NCBI GenBank assembly: GCA_937871985.1
Contig: CALMPB010000328.1
Location: forward strand, 34,762 to 98,761
Direction: 5' to 3'
DNA from: an uncultured Burkholderiaceae bacterium
GTDB lineage: Bacteria > Pseudomonadota > Gammaproteobacteria > Burkholderiales > Burkholderiaceae
Length of the DNA: 64,000 bases
The notes under the pieces are model-generated. The model saw only the letters and a list, made by a program, of their open reading frames with translations, was not told where the DNA came from and searched no databases. The translations under genes and the position numbers were made by a program. Position 1 is the stretch's first letter, and every line of letters begins with the position of its first letter. Positions 33,717 to 43,417 of the stretch are shown here, piece by piece.

Positions 33717-34622
33717 TTACGCCCCAGGGTGGGAAAGCCCGCTTTGCGCGCCCGTCAACCATAAGCGGAACTTGGTCAGCGCAGCCTCGTTGCTCTGGTC
33801 TTCAGGATAGGCAAAGTAATAGGCGCCAGGGCTTTGCACCGACAAATCGGACAGCACCCGCAAGGCCCCGCTGTCCAGAAGATCGTCGATCAGGAAACGC
33901 GGCAGCAGCGCCACGCCCTGCCCGGCGCATGCGGCGGCGATCAACATGGACTGCACTTCGAATCGGGCTCCACGCATGATGTTGATATGCGTGGAGCCCG
34001 CCGCGGCGCTCCATTCGCGCCACGCATCGGGCCGGGTCATCAAATGCAATAACGGCTGCCGCACGATCTTGTCGGCCCCCGCGCTTTTCAGCTCCCTGGC
34101 GATTCTGGGGCTGCCCACGGGCAGCAGAACCTCGTCGAACAGATACTCGGTTTTCGCCCCCGGCCAGGAATCCGACCCGAAGTAGAGCGCGCCGTCGATG
34201 GACGCCTCGTTGAAAAGAAACCGGCTGGTTCTGGCATGCACATTGATCGTGATGCCGGGATGAGCGCGATTGAAATCGCCCAGCCTGGGAATCAGCCATT
34301 GGGCGCTGACCGTGGGCAGCGCCGCGATCTCCAGCACGCGCCCTTCTCCTTCATGCGCCATGATTTCCAGCGTCTGCCGCTCGAGCTTGTCCAGCGTCTG
34401 GGCGATATTCGCACTGTAGACCCGGCCGGCGCGCGTCAGAATGACACGCTGGCGAACCCGGCTGAACAACGCCACGCCCAATTGCTCCTCCAGCAAAGCT
34501 ATTTGGCGCGACACAGCGCTGGCCGTCAAAGACAGCTCGTGCGCCGCGGCGGTCACGCTTTCGTGCTTGGCCACCGTGGAGAACGCCAGCAGCGCCCCCA
34601 GGCTCGGGATATTTCTACGCAT
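33717..34622 (-). CDS. LysR-family regulator, GcvA-like
   Basis: Protein of 301 aa from ATG 34622 (MRRNIPSLGALLAFSTVAKHESVTAAAHELSLTASAVSRQIALLEEQLG). The GcvA-type opening and the effector domain (ALPTVSAQWLIPRLGDFNRAHPGITINV, GVALLPRFLIDDLLDSG) fit that branch. It is divergent from the solute-binding protein gene at 34862 and probably controls the cluster that reads to 39844. A 20-residue upstream extension is possible but lacks support. Confidence 0.9.
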   Translation of the reverse strand: MRRNIPSLGALLAFSTVAKHESVTAAAHELSLTASAVSRQIALLEEQLGVALFSRVRQRVILTRAGRVYSANIAQTLDKLERQTLEIMAHEGEGRVLEIAALPTVSAQWLIPRLGDFNRAHPGITINVHARTSRFLFNEASIDGALYFGSDSWPGAKTEYLFDEVLLPVGSPRIARELKSAGADKIVRQPLLHLMTRPDAWREWSAAAGSTHINIMRGARFEVQSMLIAAACAGQGVALLPRFLIDDLLDSGALRVLSDLSVQSPGAYYFAYPEDQSNEAALTKFRLWLTGAQSGLSHPGA

Positions 34623-34861
34623 CGACTTATTTCCAAAAACTTGACATGTGTGAAAAACAAATCGTTTGTCGCATGGGCGCATGCGCCATTACCATTTAAT
34701 TCATAAGAACTTTCATGCGGTCATCGTATGAATATATATCAAAAATATCAACAACCCGAGTTTACGGCTGACATGCCGGCATCGCGTCGTCAATCGACGA
34801 ATCCTGAACACGGTCGAACAAAGCATTGCTCGGCCAACCTCACGACCACGGAGACAAAACA

Positions 34862-36055
34862 ATGCAAAATCCCTTCAAGCCTTACCTCAAGCCGATAGCC
34901 GCCGCGGCCTTCGCCGCCTGCTTCTGCGCTTCGGCGGCCCACGCCGCGGAACCGGCGCCGCTGAAGATCGGCGTCATCCTTCCGTTCAGCGGCGAGTTCT
35001 CGTCCTTCGGCCAGCAGATCAGCAACGGCATCAAGGTTTTCCTGAAGGAACACGGCGACGTGGTGGCCGGCCGGAAAATAGAAATGATCTACAAGGACGA
35101 CACCGGCATGGCGCCCGAAATCGATCGGCGCGAAGCGCAGCACCTGCTGGTGGCCGACAAGGCCGAGATCCTGGCTGGCTTCGGGCTGACGCCCTCGGCG
35201 CTGGCGGCGGCCCCGGTCGCCACCCAGGCCAAGCGCCCGATGATCGTCATGAATGCATCCAGCGCCATCGTTCCTTCGCGCTCGCCGTACATCGTGCGCG
35301 TGTCGTCCTCGCTGCCCCAGACCGCCATCCCCTTGGCGCAATGGGCCGCCAAGCACGGCATCAACAAGGTATACACGCTGGTGGCCGACTACGCGCCCGG
35401 CATCGATACTGAAAAAGCCTTCAGCAAAGCGTTCAAGGACGAGGGCAAGACCATCGTCGGCAGCGTCCGGGTTCCGGTCAGCAATACCGATTTCGCCAGC
35501 TACGTGCAAAAGGTCAAGGACGAAAAACCCGACGCCCTGTTCGTCTTCCTGCCGCCCGGCCCCGCCACGGTGGCCTTCGTCAAGCAATACCGCGAACGCG
35601 GCCTGCGCAAGGCCGGCATACGCCTCATCGGCACCCACGACCTGACCGATGAAACCCTCATCGACTCGCTGGGCGACGGCGTCGTCGGCACCATTACGTC
35701 GGGTTATTACTCGCCTGCGCACGACTCCGACCTGAACCGCAAATTCGTCAAGGAATACGCCCAGATGTTCGGCCCCGACGACCGTCCCAACTTTCTTTCG
35801 GTGGACGGCTACGACGGCATGGCGGCCATTTACGCGGCGCTCGAAAAAACCGGCGGAAAAACAGCGGACGGCGCCAAGCTGATCGACGCGCTCAAGGGGC
35901 TCAGCTTCGAAAGCCCGCGCGGCCCGATCAGCATCGACCCGCAAACGCGCGACATCACCCAGAACGTCTATCTGCGCGAGGTCAAGCGCGAAGGCAAGCA
36001 TTTGGTCAATGTCGAATTCGACAAGATCGCCAACGTCAAAGCCGCCAAACCCTGA
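34862..36055 (+). CDS. ABC transporter substrate-binding protein, LivK/type I fold
   Basis: Protein of 397 aa from ATG 34862 with GGAGA upstream. A signal peptide (cleavage near AAHAAEP) is followed by a type I periplasmic binding fold (LKIGVILPFSGEFSSFGQQISNGIKVFL, VNASSAIVPSRSPYIVRVSSS-like, SVDGYDGMAAIYAALEKTGG). It should bind an amino acid or an aromatic acid in the periplasm. No permease or ATPase genes follow; the partners may be encoded elsewhere, for example the liv genes at 43-48 kb. Confidence 0.9.
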   Translation: MQNPFKPYLKPIAAAAFAACFCASAAHAAEPAPLKIGVILPFSGEFSSFGQQISNGIKVFLKEHGDVVAGRKIEMIYKDDTGMAPEIDRREAQHLLVADKAEILAGFGLTPSALAAAPVATQAKRPMIVMNASSAIVPSRSPYIVRVSSSLPQTAIPLAQWAAKHGINKVYTLVADYAPGIDTEKAFSKAFKDEGKTIVGSVRVPVSNTDFASYVQKVKDEKPDALFVFLPPGPATVAFVKQYRERGLRKAGIRLIGTHDLTDETLIDSLGDGVVGTITSGYYSPAHDSDLNRKFVKEYAQMFGPDDRPNFLSVDGYDGMAAIYAALEKTGGKTADGAKLIDALKGLSFESPRGPISIDPQTRDITQNVYLREVKREGKHLVNVEFDKIANVKAAKP

Positions 36056-36067
36056 AAGGACATCATC

Positions 36068-36454
36068 ATGGCAGTCAACAAGCAGCACAAGGAATTTCAC
36101 ACCATCGACATGGAGTCCGGCTGGGAGCAGCCGCCGGGATATCCGCCCGGCCTGAACGTCCAGCAAAAGGTCCTGACGGGCGGCCTGGATGAAAAGGCCA
36201 AGCGCGGCTCGCAGACCCGCCTGCTGCGCTTCGGCCCCGGCGTCTTCACCACCAAGCCCTTCGTGCACGACTATTGGGAAGAAGTGTTTCTGGTCTCGGG
36301 CGACCTGAGCGTCGGCAACGACGAAAACGGCGAAGGCGGGCAGGCGTTTCCACCCAACACCTACGCCTGCCGCCCCCCCGGAGCCTACCACGGCCCCTTC
36401 AAATCCAACGGCGGCTGTGTGTTGCTCGAGATCCACTACTACGATCCAGCCTGA
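36068..36454 (+). CDS. Small cupin-domain protein
   Basis: Protein of 128 aa. The cupin motif is visible around 62-115: FTTKPFVHDYWEEVFLVSGDLSVG then FPPNTYACRPPGAYHGPFKSNGGCVLLEIHYYD. The H, E and late H could bind a metal. It starts 12 bases after the binding-protein gene. It may be a ring-modifying enzyme or a ligand-sensing protein in this catabolic cluster; the substrate is unknown. Confidence 0.8.
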   Translation: MAVNKQHKEFHTIDMESGWEQPPGYPPGLNVQQKVLTGGLDEKAKRGSQTRLLRFGPGVFTTKPFVHDYWEEVFLVSGDLSVGNDENGEGGQAFPPNTYACRPPGAYHGPFKSNGGCVLLEIHYYDPA

Positions 36455-36479
36455 GCGCAAACCAAGGAATCCACTCATC

Positions 36480-37691
36480 ATGACCCAAGAAGTACCAGTC
36501 ATCATCGCGGGCGCCGGCCCGGTCGGAATGGTTGCGGCGGCGGATCTCGTGCGCCGCGGCATCCCGGTCACGGTATGCGAGAAAATGGACAGCCTGAGCC
36601 TGGAGTCCCGGGCATCGACCTTCCATCCGCCGACCCTGGACATGCTCGACGACCTGGGCTTTGCCGAACCGCTGATGGCGCAGGGCCTGGTCGCGCCGAC
36701 GGTGCAGTACAGCTCGACGGCCGACGGCGAGCTCGGCACCTTCAACTTTTCGGCCATCTCGGACCTTACCCGCCACCCCTACCGAGTGCAGAGCGAACAG
36801 TTCAAGCTGACGCGCATCATCCTGGATCGCCTCAAGGACAATCCCCTGTTCACCATCAAGTTCGGCGCGCCCATCGTATCCATCGGCCAGGATCCGGAAG
36901 GCGTCGACGTCGGCCTGCAGATCGACGGCGGCACGCAACAGCACCGCTGCCGATGGCTGATCGGCGCGGACGGCGCCAACAGCATCGTCCGGCGGGCTCA
37001 GAACATCGAGTTCGACGGCTTCACGTGGACGGAACGATTCCTGGTCATCACCACCTCCTTCGACTTCGCCTCGGCGCGCCCGGGCGTGTCGTCCGTAAGC
37101 TATGTGGCCGATCCCGTGCGCTGGCACTTCCTGCTGCGCATCGTCGGCGCGTGGCGGGTGATGATGCCCGTGGCCGCCGAAAAATCGGATGAAGAAGCCA
37201 CCAGCGACGCCTACATCCAGGAATCGATGCGGCGCGTCCTGCCGCCCGGCGCCGACTTCGACGTCCAGCACGTAACGCTTTACCGCGTGCACCAGCGCGT
37301 CGCCAAATCGTTCCGCCTTGGGCGTACCTTCCTGGCCGGCGATGCGGCGCACATCAACAACCCCCTGGGCGGCATGGGCATGAACGGCGGCATCCACGAT
37401 GCCCTGAACCTGTCGAACCGGCTCGGCCGCGTCATCCTGGGCGAAGCCGGCGAGGCCGCGCTCGACTCCTACGACCTGCAGCGCCGCACGGTCACGATGG
37501 AGGCGATCCAGGGCGACACCATCCGCAACAAGCGCAACCTGGAAGCCCGCGACGAGAACGACCGCAAGCAGTTCCGCGACCAGATCCGCGAAGCCGCCGC
37601 CGATCCCGAAAAAGGACGCAAGCTGCTGCGGCGCATCGCCATGTTCGACAGCCTCGAGCGGGCGGCGTCCCTGGAGCCGGAAAAGGCCTGA
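36480..37691 (+). CDS. FAD-dependent aromatic hydroxylase (PheA/TfdB type)
   Basis: Protein of 403 aa from ATG 36480. FAD site VIIAGAGPVGMVAAADLVRRGIPVTVCEK at the N-terminus, a second site WLIGADGANSIVRRA, and the GD motif FLAGDAAHINNPLGGMGMNGGIHDALNLSNRLG. These are marks of class A flavoprotein monooxygenases that hydroxylate phenolic or benzoic rings with NAD(P)H. It is shorter than most phenol 2-monooxygenases and lacks the thioredoxin-like tail. The substrate is unknown. Confidence 0.88.
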   Translation: MTQEVPVIIAGAGPVGMVAAADLVRRGIPVTVCEKMDSLSLESRASTFHPPTLDMLDDLGFAEPLMAQGLVAPTVQYSSTADGELGTFNFSAISDLTRHPYRVQSEQFKLTRIILDRLKDNPLFTIKFGAPIVSIGQDPEGVDVGLQIDGGTQQHRCRWLIGADGANSIVRRAQNIEFDGFTWTERFLVITTSFDFASARPGVSSVSYVADPVRWHFLLRIVGAWRVMMPVAAEKSDEEATSDAYIQESMRRVLPPGADFDVQHVTLYRVHQRVAKSFRLGRTFLAGDAAHINNPLGGMGMNGGIHDALNLSNRLGRVILGEAGEAALDSYDLQRRTVTMEAIQGDTIRNKRNLEARDENDRKQFRDQIREAAADPEKGRKLLRRIAMFDSLERAASLEPEKA

Positions 37692-37773
37692 CGAACAGGC
37701 CGGCGGATTGCCCGCCCGGAACGCGGCGGGCTTCGGGCGGCGCGATGCCGCCTTCAACACTGGAACAGTGACA

Positions 37774-38454
37774 ATGATTCTAAAGCTGAACATCGAAAGC
37801 CGCCGCGGCGCGGCGCCGGCGGACTTCGCCATCGACGACCTGGTCATCGCCGGCTGGGCGGGCCGCGACAAGGCCGCCGTGGAAGAACACATCGTCGAAC
37901 TGGAAGCCCTGGGCATCGCCCGGCCCGCCAGCACGCCCTTGTTCTACCGGGTGTCCGCCTCACGGCTTACCACCCTCGGCGACATCCAATGCTGGGGCGC
38001 GGCATCCAGCGGAGAGGCGGAAACCGTGCTGTTCGTGGGCGCCGACAGCCGGCTGCACGTGGGACTGGGCTCCGACCACACCGACCGCAAGGTGGAGGCC
38101 TACGACGTGTCCGTCTCCAAACAGATGTGCGACAAGCCTATCGCCGACACTGTCTGGCCCTTCGACGAGGTGGCCGATCACTGGGACAGCCTGATCCTCA
38201 GGAGCTTCATCCAGGAAAACGGCCGGCGCGTCCTGTATCAGGAAGGCAAGGTGGACGCGCTGCTTGCGGCCGCAGAACTGATCCGCGGCTACACAGATTC
38301 GGACTCGCTGGCGCCGCGCACCGCCATGTTCGGGGGAACCCTGGCCGCCATCGGTGCTATCCGCCCCTCGGCGAGGTTCGAGGCCGAACTGGAAGACCCC
38401 GTACTCGCGCGCGTCATCCGTCTGGGCTATAACATAGTCCCGCTGCCCGTTTGA
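37774..38454 (+). CDS. DUF2848 family protein
   Basis: Protein of 226 aa from ATG 37774 (MILKLNIESRRGAAPADFAIDDLVIAGWAGRDKAAVEEHIVELEALGIARP). The order, including VGLGSDHTDRKVEAYDVSVSKQMCDKPIADTVWPFDEVADHWD, resembles the DUF2848 family, which has an FAH-like feel but no assigned activity. It follows the flavin hydroxylase after 82 bases and precedes the amidase. A ring-cleavage-product hydrolase would suit the position, but that is a guess. Confidence 0.75.
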   Translation: MILKLNIESRRGAAPADFAIDDLVIAGWAGRDKAAVEEHIVELEALGIARPASTPLFYRVSASRLTTLGDIQCWGAASSGEAETVLFVGADSRLHVGLGSDHTDRKVEAYDVSVSKQMCDKPIADTVWPFDEVADHWDSLILRSFIQENGRRVLYQEGKVDALLAAAELIRGYTDSDSLAPRTAMFGGTLAAIGAIRPSARFEAELEDPVLARVIRLGYNIVPLPV

Positions 38455-38485
38455 CGACGGATCCACGATAAGGAATCGCGAAACC

Positions 38486-39844
38486 ATGACACCCTCCGAA
38501 CCCACGCTGGCCAGCCTGGCGGGCGATCTCGCGGCGGGCCGCAGCAGCAGCCGCGCCCTGACCGAAGCCTGCCTGGCCCGGATTCACGACGACAAGGGAA
38601 ACGGCGGAAACGCCTTCATCCTGGTCGATGCGCAAAACGCCCTGGCTGCCGCAAGCGCCATGGATACGCTGCGGCAAGCCGGCGCGGCCCCCTCGCCCTA
38701 TGCCGGCATCCCCATTTCCATCAAGGATCTTTTCGATATCGCCGGGCAAGTCACCAAGGCGGGATCGACCATTCTGGCGGATGCCGAACCGGCAAGCAAG
38801 GACGCGCCCGCCGTAGCGCGGCTGCGCCGCGCCGGTTTCGTCGTCCTTGGTCGAACCAATATGACCGAGTTCGCCTACTCCGGCCTGGGCGTCAACCCGC
38901 ATTACGGCACGCCGCTCAATCCCTGGGACGAGCAGGCGGCCCGGGTTCCGGGCGGCTCGTCCTCGGGCGCAGGCGTCTCGGTGGCACGCGCCATGGCCCA
39001 TGGCGCCTTGGGCACCGACACAGGAGGCTCCTGCCGGATTCCCGCCGCGTTCCTGGGCCTGGCGGGATTCAAGCCCACCGCCAGCCGCGTTCCCCGCAGC
39101 GGCGCCATACCGCTGTCCTTCACGTTGGACTCCGTGGGCCCGATTGCCCGCAGCGCGCAGTGCTGCGCCATCATGGATTCGATCCTGGCCGGCGAACCAC
39201 CCGAAACGCCCGCCATCCCGCCTGTGCAGGGACTGCGGTTCGTCGTGCCCACGACGGTCGCCCTGGATGCGCTGGATCCCCAGGTGGCCCGGGCTTTCGA
39301 GCGCAGCCTGAGCCGGCTTTCCTCGCAAGGCGCGCATATCCAGGAACTGCCCTTTCCCGAATTCGGCGACATTGCCTCGATGAATGCGAAAGGCGGTTTT
39401 TCCGCCGCCGAAAGCTATGCCTGGCACCGGCGCTACCTCGAAACGCAGGGCGCCAGCTACGATCCACGCGTACGAATCCGCATCGAGCGGGGCGCCTCGC
39501 AAACCGCCGCCGATTATCTGGACACCCTGGCCGCCCGGGCGGCGCTCGTCGAAACCTCTCGAGCGCGCATCGCCCCCTACGACGCCATGCTGATGCCCGC
39601 CGTCGCCATCATTCCCCCCCGCATCGCGGACCTGGCCAACGACAGCGACTACAGCCGCATCAACATGCTGGCGCTGCGCAACGCCAGCATCGTCAACATG
39701 ATCGACGGATGCGCATTATCGGTGCCCATGCACGAACCGGATGCCGCCCCGGCCGGAATGATGATAGGCGGCGCGGCGGGCCAAGACCGGCGCATCCTGG
39801 CAATCGGCCAGGCTGTCGAAGGCATGCTCCGCGCCCATGCCTGA
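38486..39844 (+). CDS. Amidase signature family hydrolase
   Basis: Protein of 452 aa. The Ser-cisSer-Lys triad is visible: K80 in PISIKDLFDIAGQ, S158 in GGSSSGAGVSVA, and the nucleophile S182 in GALGTDTGGSCRIPAAFLGLAGFKPT. It hydrolyses an amide, possibly an aromatic or oxo-acid amide in the same pathway as the preceding genes. It is the last gene of the 34.8-39.8 kb run; ACCGC-CTTT-GCGGT at its 3' end (39844-39857) is a weak hairpin. Confidence 0.9.
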   Translation: MTPSEPTLASLAGDLAAGRSSSRALTEACLARIHDDKGNGGNAFILVDAQNALAAASAMDTLRQAGAAPSPYAGIPISIKDLFDIAGQVTKAGSTILADAEPASKDAPAVARLRRAGFVVLGRTNMTEFAYSGLGVNPHYGTPLNPWDEQAARVPGGSSSGAGVSVARAMAHGALGTDTGGSCRIPAAFLGLAGFKPTASRVPRSGAIPLSFTLDSVGPIARSAQCCAIMDSILAGEPPETPAIPPVQGLRFVVPTTVALDALDPQVARAFERSLSRLSSQGAHIQELPFPEFGDIASMNAKGGFSAAESYAWHRRYLETQGASYDPRVRIRIERGASQTAADYLDTLAARAALVETSRARIAPYDAMLMPAVAIIPPRIADLANDSDYSRINMLALRNASIVNMIDGCALSVPMHEPDAAPAGMMIGGAAGQDRRILAIGQAVEGMLRAHA

Positions 39845-40009
39845 CCGCCTTTGCGGTTTGGTTCACCTATTGCGGGTCCGGCCATCCGGTAAAGATTGCT
39901 TACCGTAGCCGCCGCGACGGCCTTGCGGGCGCCGCGCCAACCTTGTAGGCTCTAAACACAGGCGTGCTGTTCGGCCAGGCACGCACCGCCGCCACAAGGG
40001 AAAGCCAAT

Positions 40010-41998
40010 ATGCCACGCTACGCAAAAGTCATTGTCGGAATCGTCCTGGGATTGATCCTGATACTGGCCGCGTGCGTAGCCGTCCTGGCGCTCATGGACT
40101 GGAACATGGCCAGGCCGTGGCTGGGCCGCCAGATCAGCGAGCTCACCCACCGGCCGGTTTCCCTTGACGGCGATCTTTCCGTGCAATGGCTGTCCCCGCA
40201 GCCGGAATCCGCCGGCTGGGCGGGGTGGCTGCCCCGGCCGCAAATCACGGCCCGCAACATATACATCGGCAATCCAGCGTGGAGCACCTCGTCCCCGGAC
40301 ATGGGCAAGGTGGGCAAACTGGCGGTGACGCTGAACCTTGCGGCGCTGTTCACGCACACCGTGCAAATACCCAGCCTGGAACTGCAAGATGCCGACATCG
40401 TGCTGGAGCGCGGGGAAAACGGCGCCAACAATTGGTCGTTGACCGAGAAGCCGCCCGAAAACAGCCCTCCCCCGAACTGGAACCTCGACCTGCGGCACCT
40501 CATCCTGCACAACGTGGACATCCAGTTCAAGAACCCAGGCGCGAAGCTGGACGCCAAGGTCAACCTGAACACGCTGAACGAAACCACGGCGCAAGGCTAC
40601 GGCATCGGCTGGAAAGCTTCAGGTATCTACAACAAGGCCAGGATCAGCGGCCAAGGCCAGGCCGGCAGCATTCTGTCTTTGCAGGAAAACGGCCAGACCA
40701 GGCCTTACCCCATTCAGGCCTACGTGAAGGTGGGCGCCACCACCGTCGCCATCGAAGGTTCGATCACGCGCCCCACCGATCTAGCGGCGCTCGACCTTAC
40801 CCTGAAACTCAAGGGCGCCTCGATGGCCGACCTCAATCCCCTGTCCGGCCTGGCCTTGCCGGACACGCCCGCCTATGCCACGGAAGGCAGGCTGACAGGC
40901 CTGCTCGACCCCGGACGCTCGCAATGGCGTTACGAAAACTTCAAGGGCAGAGTGGGCGCCAGCGACCTGGAGGGCAGCGTGGAATACCTGATGCGCAAAC
41001 CCCGCCCTCTGCTCAAGGGAACGCTGCGCTCCAGGCTGCTGCGCCTGAAAGACCTCGGCCCGCTGATCGGGCTGGGCAAGGACAGCGACAAGCAGCCGCC
41101 GGACAAGGCCCTGCCGGCCAGCCCCATCAACACGGCAAGCTGGGACAGAATGGATGCGGACATTCAGTTTTCCGGCGACAAAATCGTGCAAAGCGAGCAA
41201 CTGCCCCTGGAAAACGTCAAGGCCGACATCAAACTGGACGACAAGGTTCTGACGCTTACGCCGCTGGACTTCGGCGTGGCGGGCGGCACACTGGCATCGA
41301 CCATCACGCTGAACGGCAGCGACCGCGACATCCAGGCCAGGATGAAGGTTTCCGCCCGCCACCTGAAGCTGCGCAAGCTGCTGCCGGGCGCCGAAAGCAT
41401 GCACGCCAGCCTCGGAGAACTGCACGGCGACGCGGCGCTGACCGGCCACGGCCAATCGTTCGCGCAGTTGCTGGGCACCTCGAACGGCCAGGTCAGCGCC
41501 GTCATCGGCAAAGGAACTGTCAGCCACCTGCTGCTGGAAACCGCGGGCCTCAACCTGGCCAACATCGTGCTGGTCAAACTGTTCGGCGACGAGCAGGTCA
41601 AGCTCAACTGCATGGTCAGCGACTTCGACGTCAAGAACGGCCTCATGCAGGCACGCGTGTTCAAGCTGGACACCGAGGACGCCACCGTCGACATCACCGG
41701 CACGATCAACCTGGCTTCGGAAAAGCTCGACCTGGACATCAAGCCCGAAAACAAGACGCTGCGCATATTCACGTTGCGCACGCCCTTGTACGTGCAAGGC
41801 ACGTTCAAGAAGCCGGACGTGGGCGTCTATGCGGGCCCCATAGCCGCCAGGGCGGGCGCGGCCGTCGCCCTGGGTGTCGTGGCCGCGCCGCTGGCCGCGC
41901 TGGTGCCCTTGCTGAACCTGGGCACGAACGAGAGCAACGGATGCAGCGCGCTGCTGAAAAAAGGCAGCGCAAAAGCCAAGGGGACGAGTATAAAATGA
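40010..41998 (+). CDS. AsmA-family outer-membrane biogenesis protein
   Basis: Protein of 662 aa. An N-terminal membrane helix (VIVGIVLGLILILAACVAVLALM) anchors a large periplasmic part. The opening LGRQISELTHRPVSLDGDLSVQWLSPQPE and the C-terminal ETAGLNLANIVLVKLFGDEQVKLNCMVSDFDVKNGLMQARVFKLDTEDATVDITGTINLASEKLDLDIKP are typical of AsmA. These proteins bridge the periplasm and affect lipid transport and envelope assembly. It has no obvious functional link to its neighbours. Confidence 0.9.
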   Translation: MPRYAKVIVGIVLGLILILAACVAVLALMDWNMARPWLGRQISELTHRPVSLDGDLSVQWLSPQPESAGWAGWLPRPQITARNIYIGNPAWSTSSPDMGKVGKLAVTLNLAALFTHTVQIPSLELQDADIVLERGENGANNWSLTEKPPENSPPPNWNLDLRHLILHNVDIQFKNPGAKLDAKVNLNTLNETTAQGYGIGWKASGIYNKARISGQGQAGSILSLQENGQTRPYPIQAYVKVGATTVAIEGSITRPTDLAALDLTLKLKGASMADLNPLSGLALPDTPAYATEGRLTGLLDPGRSQWRYENFKGRVGASDLEGSVEYLMRKPRPLLKGTLRSRLLRLKDLGPLIGLGKDSDKQPPDKALPASPINTASWDRMDADIQFSGDKIVQSEQLPLENVKADIKLDDKVLTLTPLDFGVAGGTLASTITLNGSDRDIQARMKVSARHLKLRKLLPGAESMHASLGELHGDAALTGHGQSFAQLLGTSNGQVSAVIGKGTVSHLLLETAGLNLANIVLVKLFGDEQVKLNCMVSDFDVKNGLMQARVFKLDTEDATVDITGTINLASEKLDLDIKPENKTLRIFTLRTPLYVQGTFKKPDVGVYAGPIAARAGAAVALGVVAAPLAALVPLLNLGTNESNGCSALLKKGSAKAKGTSIK

Positions 41999-42031
41999 GC
42001 TTGATCAGCTCACCCAAGGAGAATGGTCATT

Positions 42032-42496
42032 ATGTTTCCCACAAACACCGAACATCGTTCCGCAACACCGAAGCTTGCGCAGGGAATCCGGAAATCCGTG
42101 ATGGGCGCAGCCCTTTTCGCGGGTGTGGTTCTTGGCGGCGCCGCTTTCGCCCAACTGCCGCCGGCCCAGCACTCCGGAAGCATCGAATACGTGACCGGCG
42201 GCATCGGCATCGATGAATCCACCGCCTTCAAGCAAGCCATGCCCAAGTATCCCCTGGCGCTGACGTTCGCCCAGAGGCTGGACGGCAAGGCGGCTTATGT
42301 TTCCGATGTCACCGTCGTCATACGCAACGCCAAGAACGACACCGTTCTGAACGCCAACGCGAACGGCCCCTATTTTCTGGTTCGGCTGCCGGCGGGCAAG
42401 TACCGGGTTTCCGCCACCTACGAAAACAAGACCCAGACCCGCAACGTCGACATCCAGACAAAGGGCTCGGCCAGGGCGGTGTTCGAATGGCATTGA
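42032..42496 (+). CDS. Secreted protein with carboxypeptidase-regulatory-like fold
   Basis: Protein of 154 aa from ATG 42032, 10 bases after AAGGAG (an in-frame ATG at 42023 is too close to it). A signal peptide ends near GGAAFAQ. The mature part has a beta-rich end (VTVVIRNAKNDTVLNANANGPYFLVRLPAGKYRVSATYENKTQTRNVDI) like carboxypeptidase-regulatory domains. The function is unknown. It follows the AsmA-like gene after 33 bases and may be cotranscribed. Confidence 0.75.
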   Translation: MFPTNTEHRSATPKLAQGIRKSVMGAALFAGVVLGGAAFAQLPPAQHSGSIEYVTGGIGIDESTAFKQAMPKYPLALTFAQRLDGKAAYVSDVTVVIRNAKNDTVLNANANGPYFLVRLPAGKYRVSATYENKTQTRNVDIQTKGSARAVFEWH

Positions 42497-42523
42497 AGCC
42501 ATTGAAACACGCACCCTCCTCGC

Positions 42524-43288
42524 CTACGCGGGCTTGACGGCTTCCATCCAGGCCGTATCGACGACGAACGAGTTGTCCGCCTCAACCTGGAAATACTCCA
42601 GCACTTCCTGCGGCGCGGCCTGCAAAAGCGACACAATGGCGGCAACGCGCTCGGCGGGCGTTTGCATTCGTTCGACCCAGTTCGCGAAATTCAGCGGCAG
42701 CTTCCATTGCCTCGATGCCAAGGACTGGAAGCCTTCGCGCTTGAGCACCGCTTCCCAATCGGATACGGATCGATTGCGGACATGCGAGGTGTCGCGCAAA
42801 AGCTCGATGGATTGCATATACGTCGTCAGCAAGGCGTTTTGCGGTGTCACGACATCGATGACCACCAATTTTCCGCCAGGCTTCAGAACCCGCATGATCT
42901 GCTCGGCCACGGTCTGGATGCAGACCCAATGGTGGGCGCTGAAGCGCGTAAGCACGATGTCGAAGGAGGCCGCCTCGAACGGCAAAGCCTCGGCCGCCCC
43001 GCATTCGGCGCGAATATTATTCAGGCCGCGCTCGGCCGCCGTGCGCTGCACCAGCGCCACCATTTCGCGCGAGAGGTCGAAAGACACAACGCTGTCGGCG
43101 AACGGCGCCACAGCGAAGCTGACGTGCCCGGCGCCACAGCCAAGATCCAGCACCCGGGCGCCGGGATGCGCCTTGGCCAACGCGGCCAGATCCTGCAGAT
43201 CCTGGCCCTGGGCATGCACGGCGCTGGTCAGGTAGGCGCCGGCCACCGGATTGTATTGTTCTGAAACGAGTTGTGTCTGGTTGCGCAT
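42524..43288 (-). CDS. Class I SAM-dependent methyltransferase
   Basis: Protein of 254 aa. Motif I is VLDLGCGAGHVSFAVAPFADSVVSFDLS, with later AEALPFEAASFDIVLTRFSAHHW and VLKPGGKLVVIDVV. This is the UbiE/Methyltransf_11 type that methylates small molecules. CAGGAAGG lies before the ATG. It is convergent with the secreted-protein gene, and its substrate is unknown. Confidence 0.9.
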   Translation of the reverse strand: MRNQTQLVSEQYNPVAGAYLTSAVHAQGQDLQDLAALAKAHPGARVLDLGCGAGHVSFAVAPFADSVVSFDLSREMVALVQRTAAERGLNNIRAECGAAEALPFEAASFDIVLTRFSAHHWVCIQTVAEQIMRVLKPGGKLVVIDVVTPQNALLTTYMQSIELLRDTSHVRNRSVSDWEAVLKREGFQSLASRQWKLPLNFANWVERMQTPAERVAAIVSLLQAAPQEVLEYFQVEADNSFVVDTAWMEAVKPA

Positions 43289-43417
43289 GATCGCCTTCCT
43301 GTGATGAACGATTTTTTATTCTAGGCGTTTCTCATACCTGTACAAGACCATTAAATATACTAGTATTTAGAATAACCGTTTTGCGCTCTACGACACCTCA
43401 CCCTTTTATCAATGGAA

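Noticed and set aside
32155..33810. Plus-strand 551-codon frame overlapping iscS
   Set aside because: It is an arginine/proline-rich shadow of the LysR 3' end and iscS.
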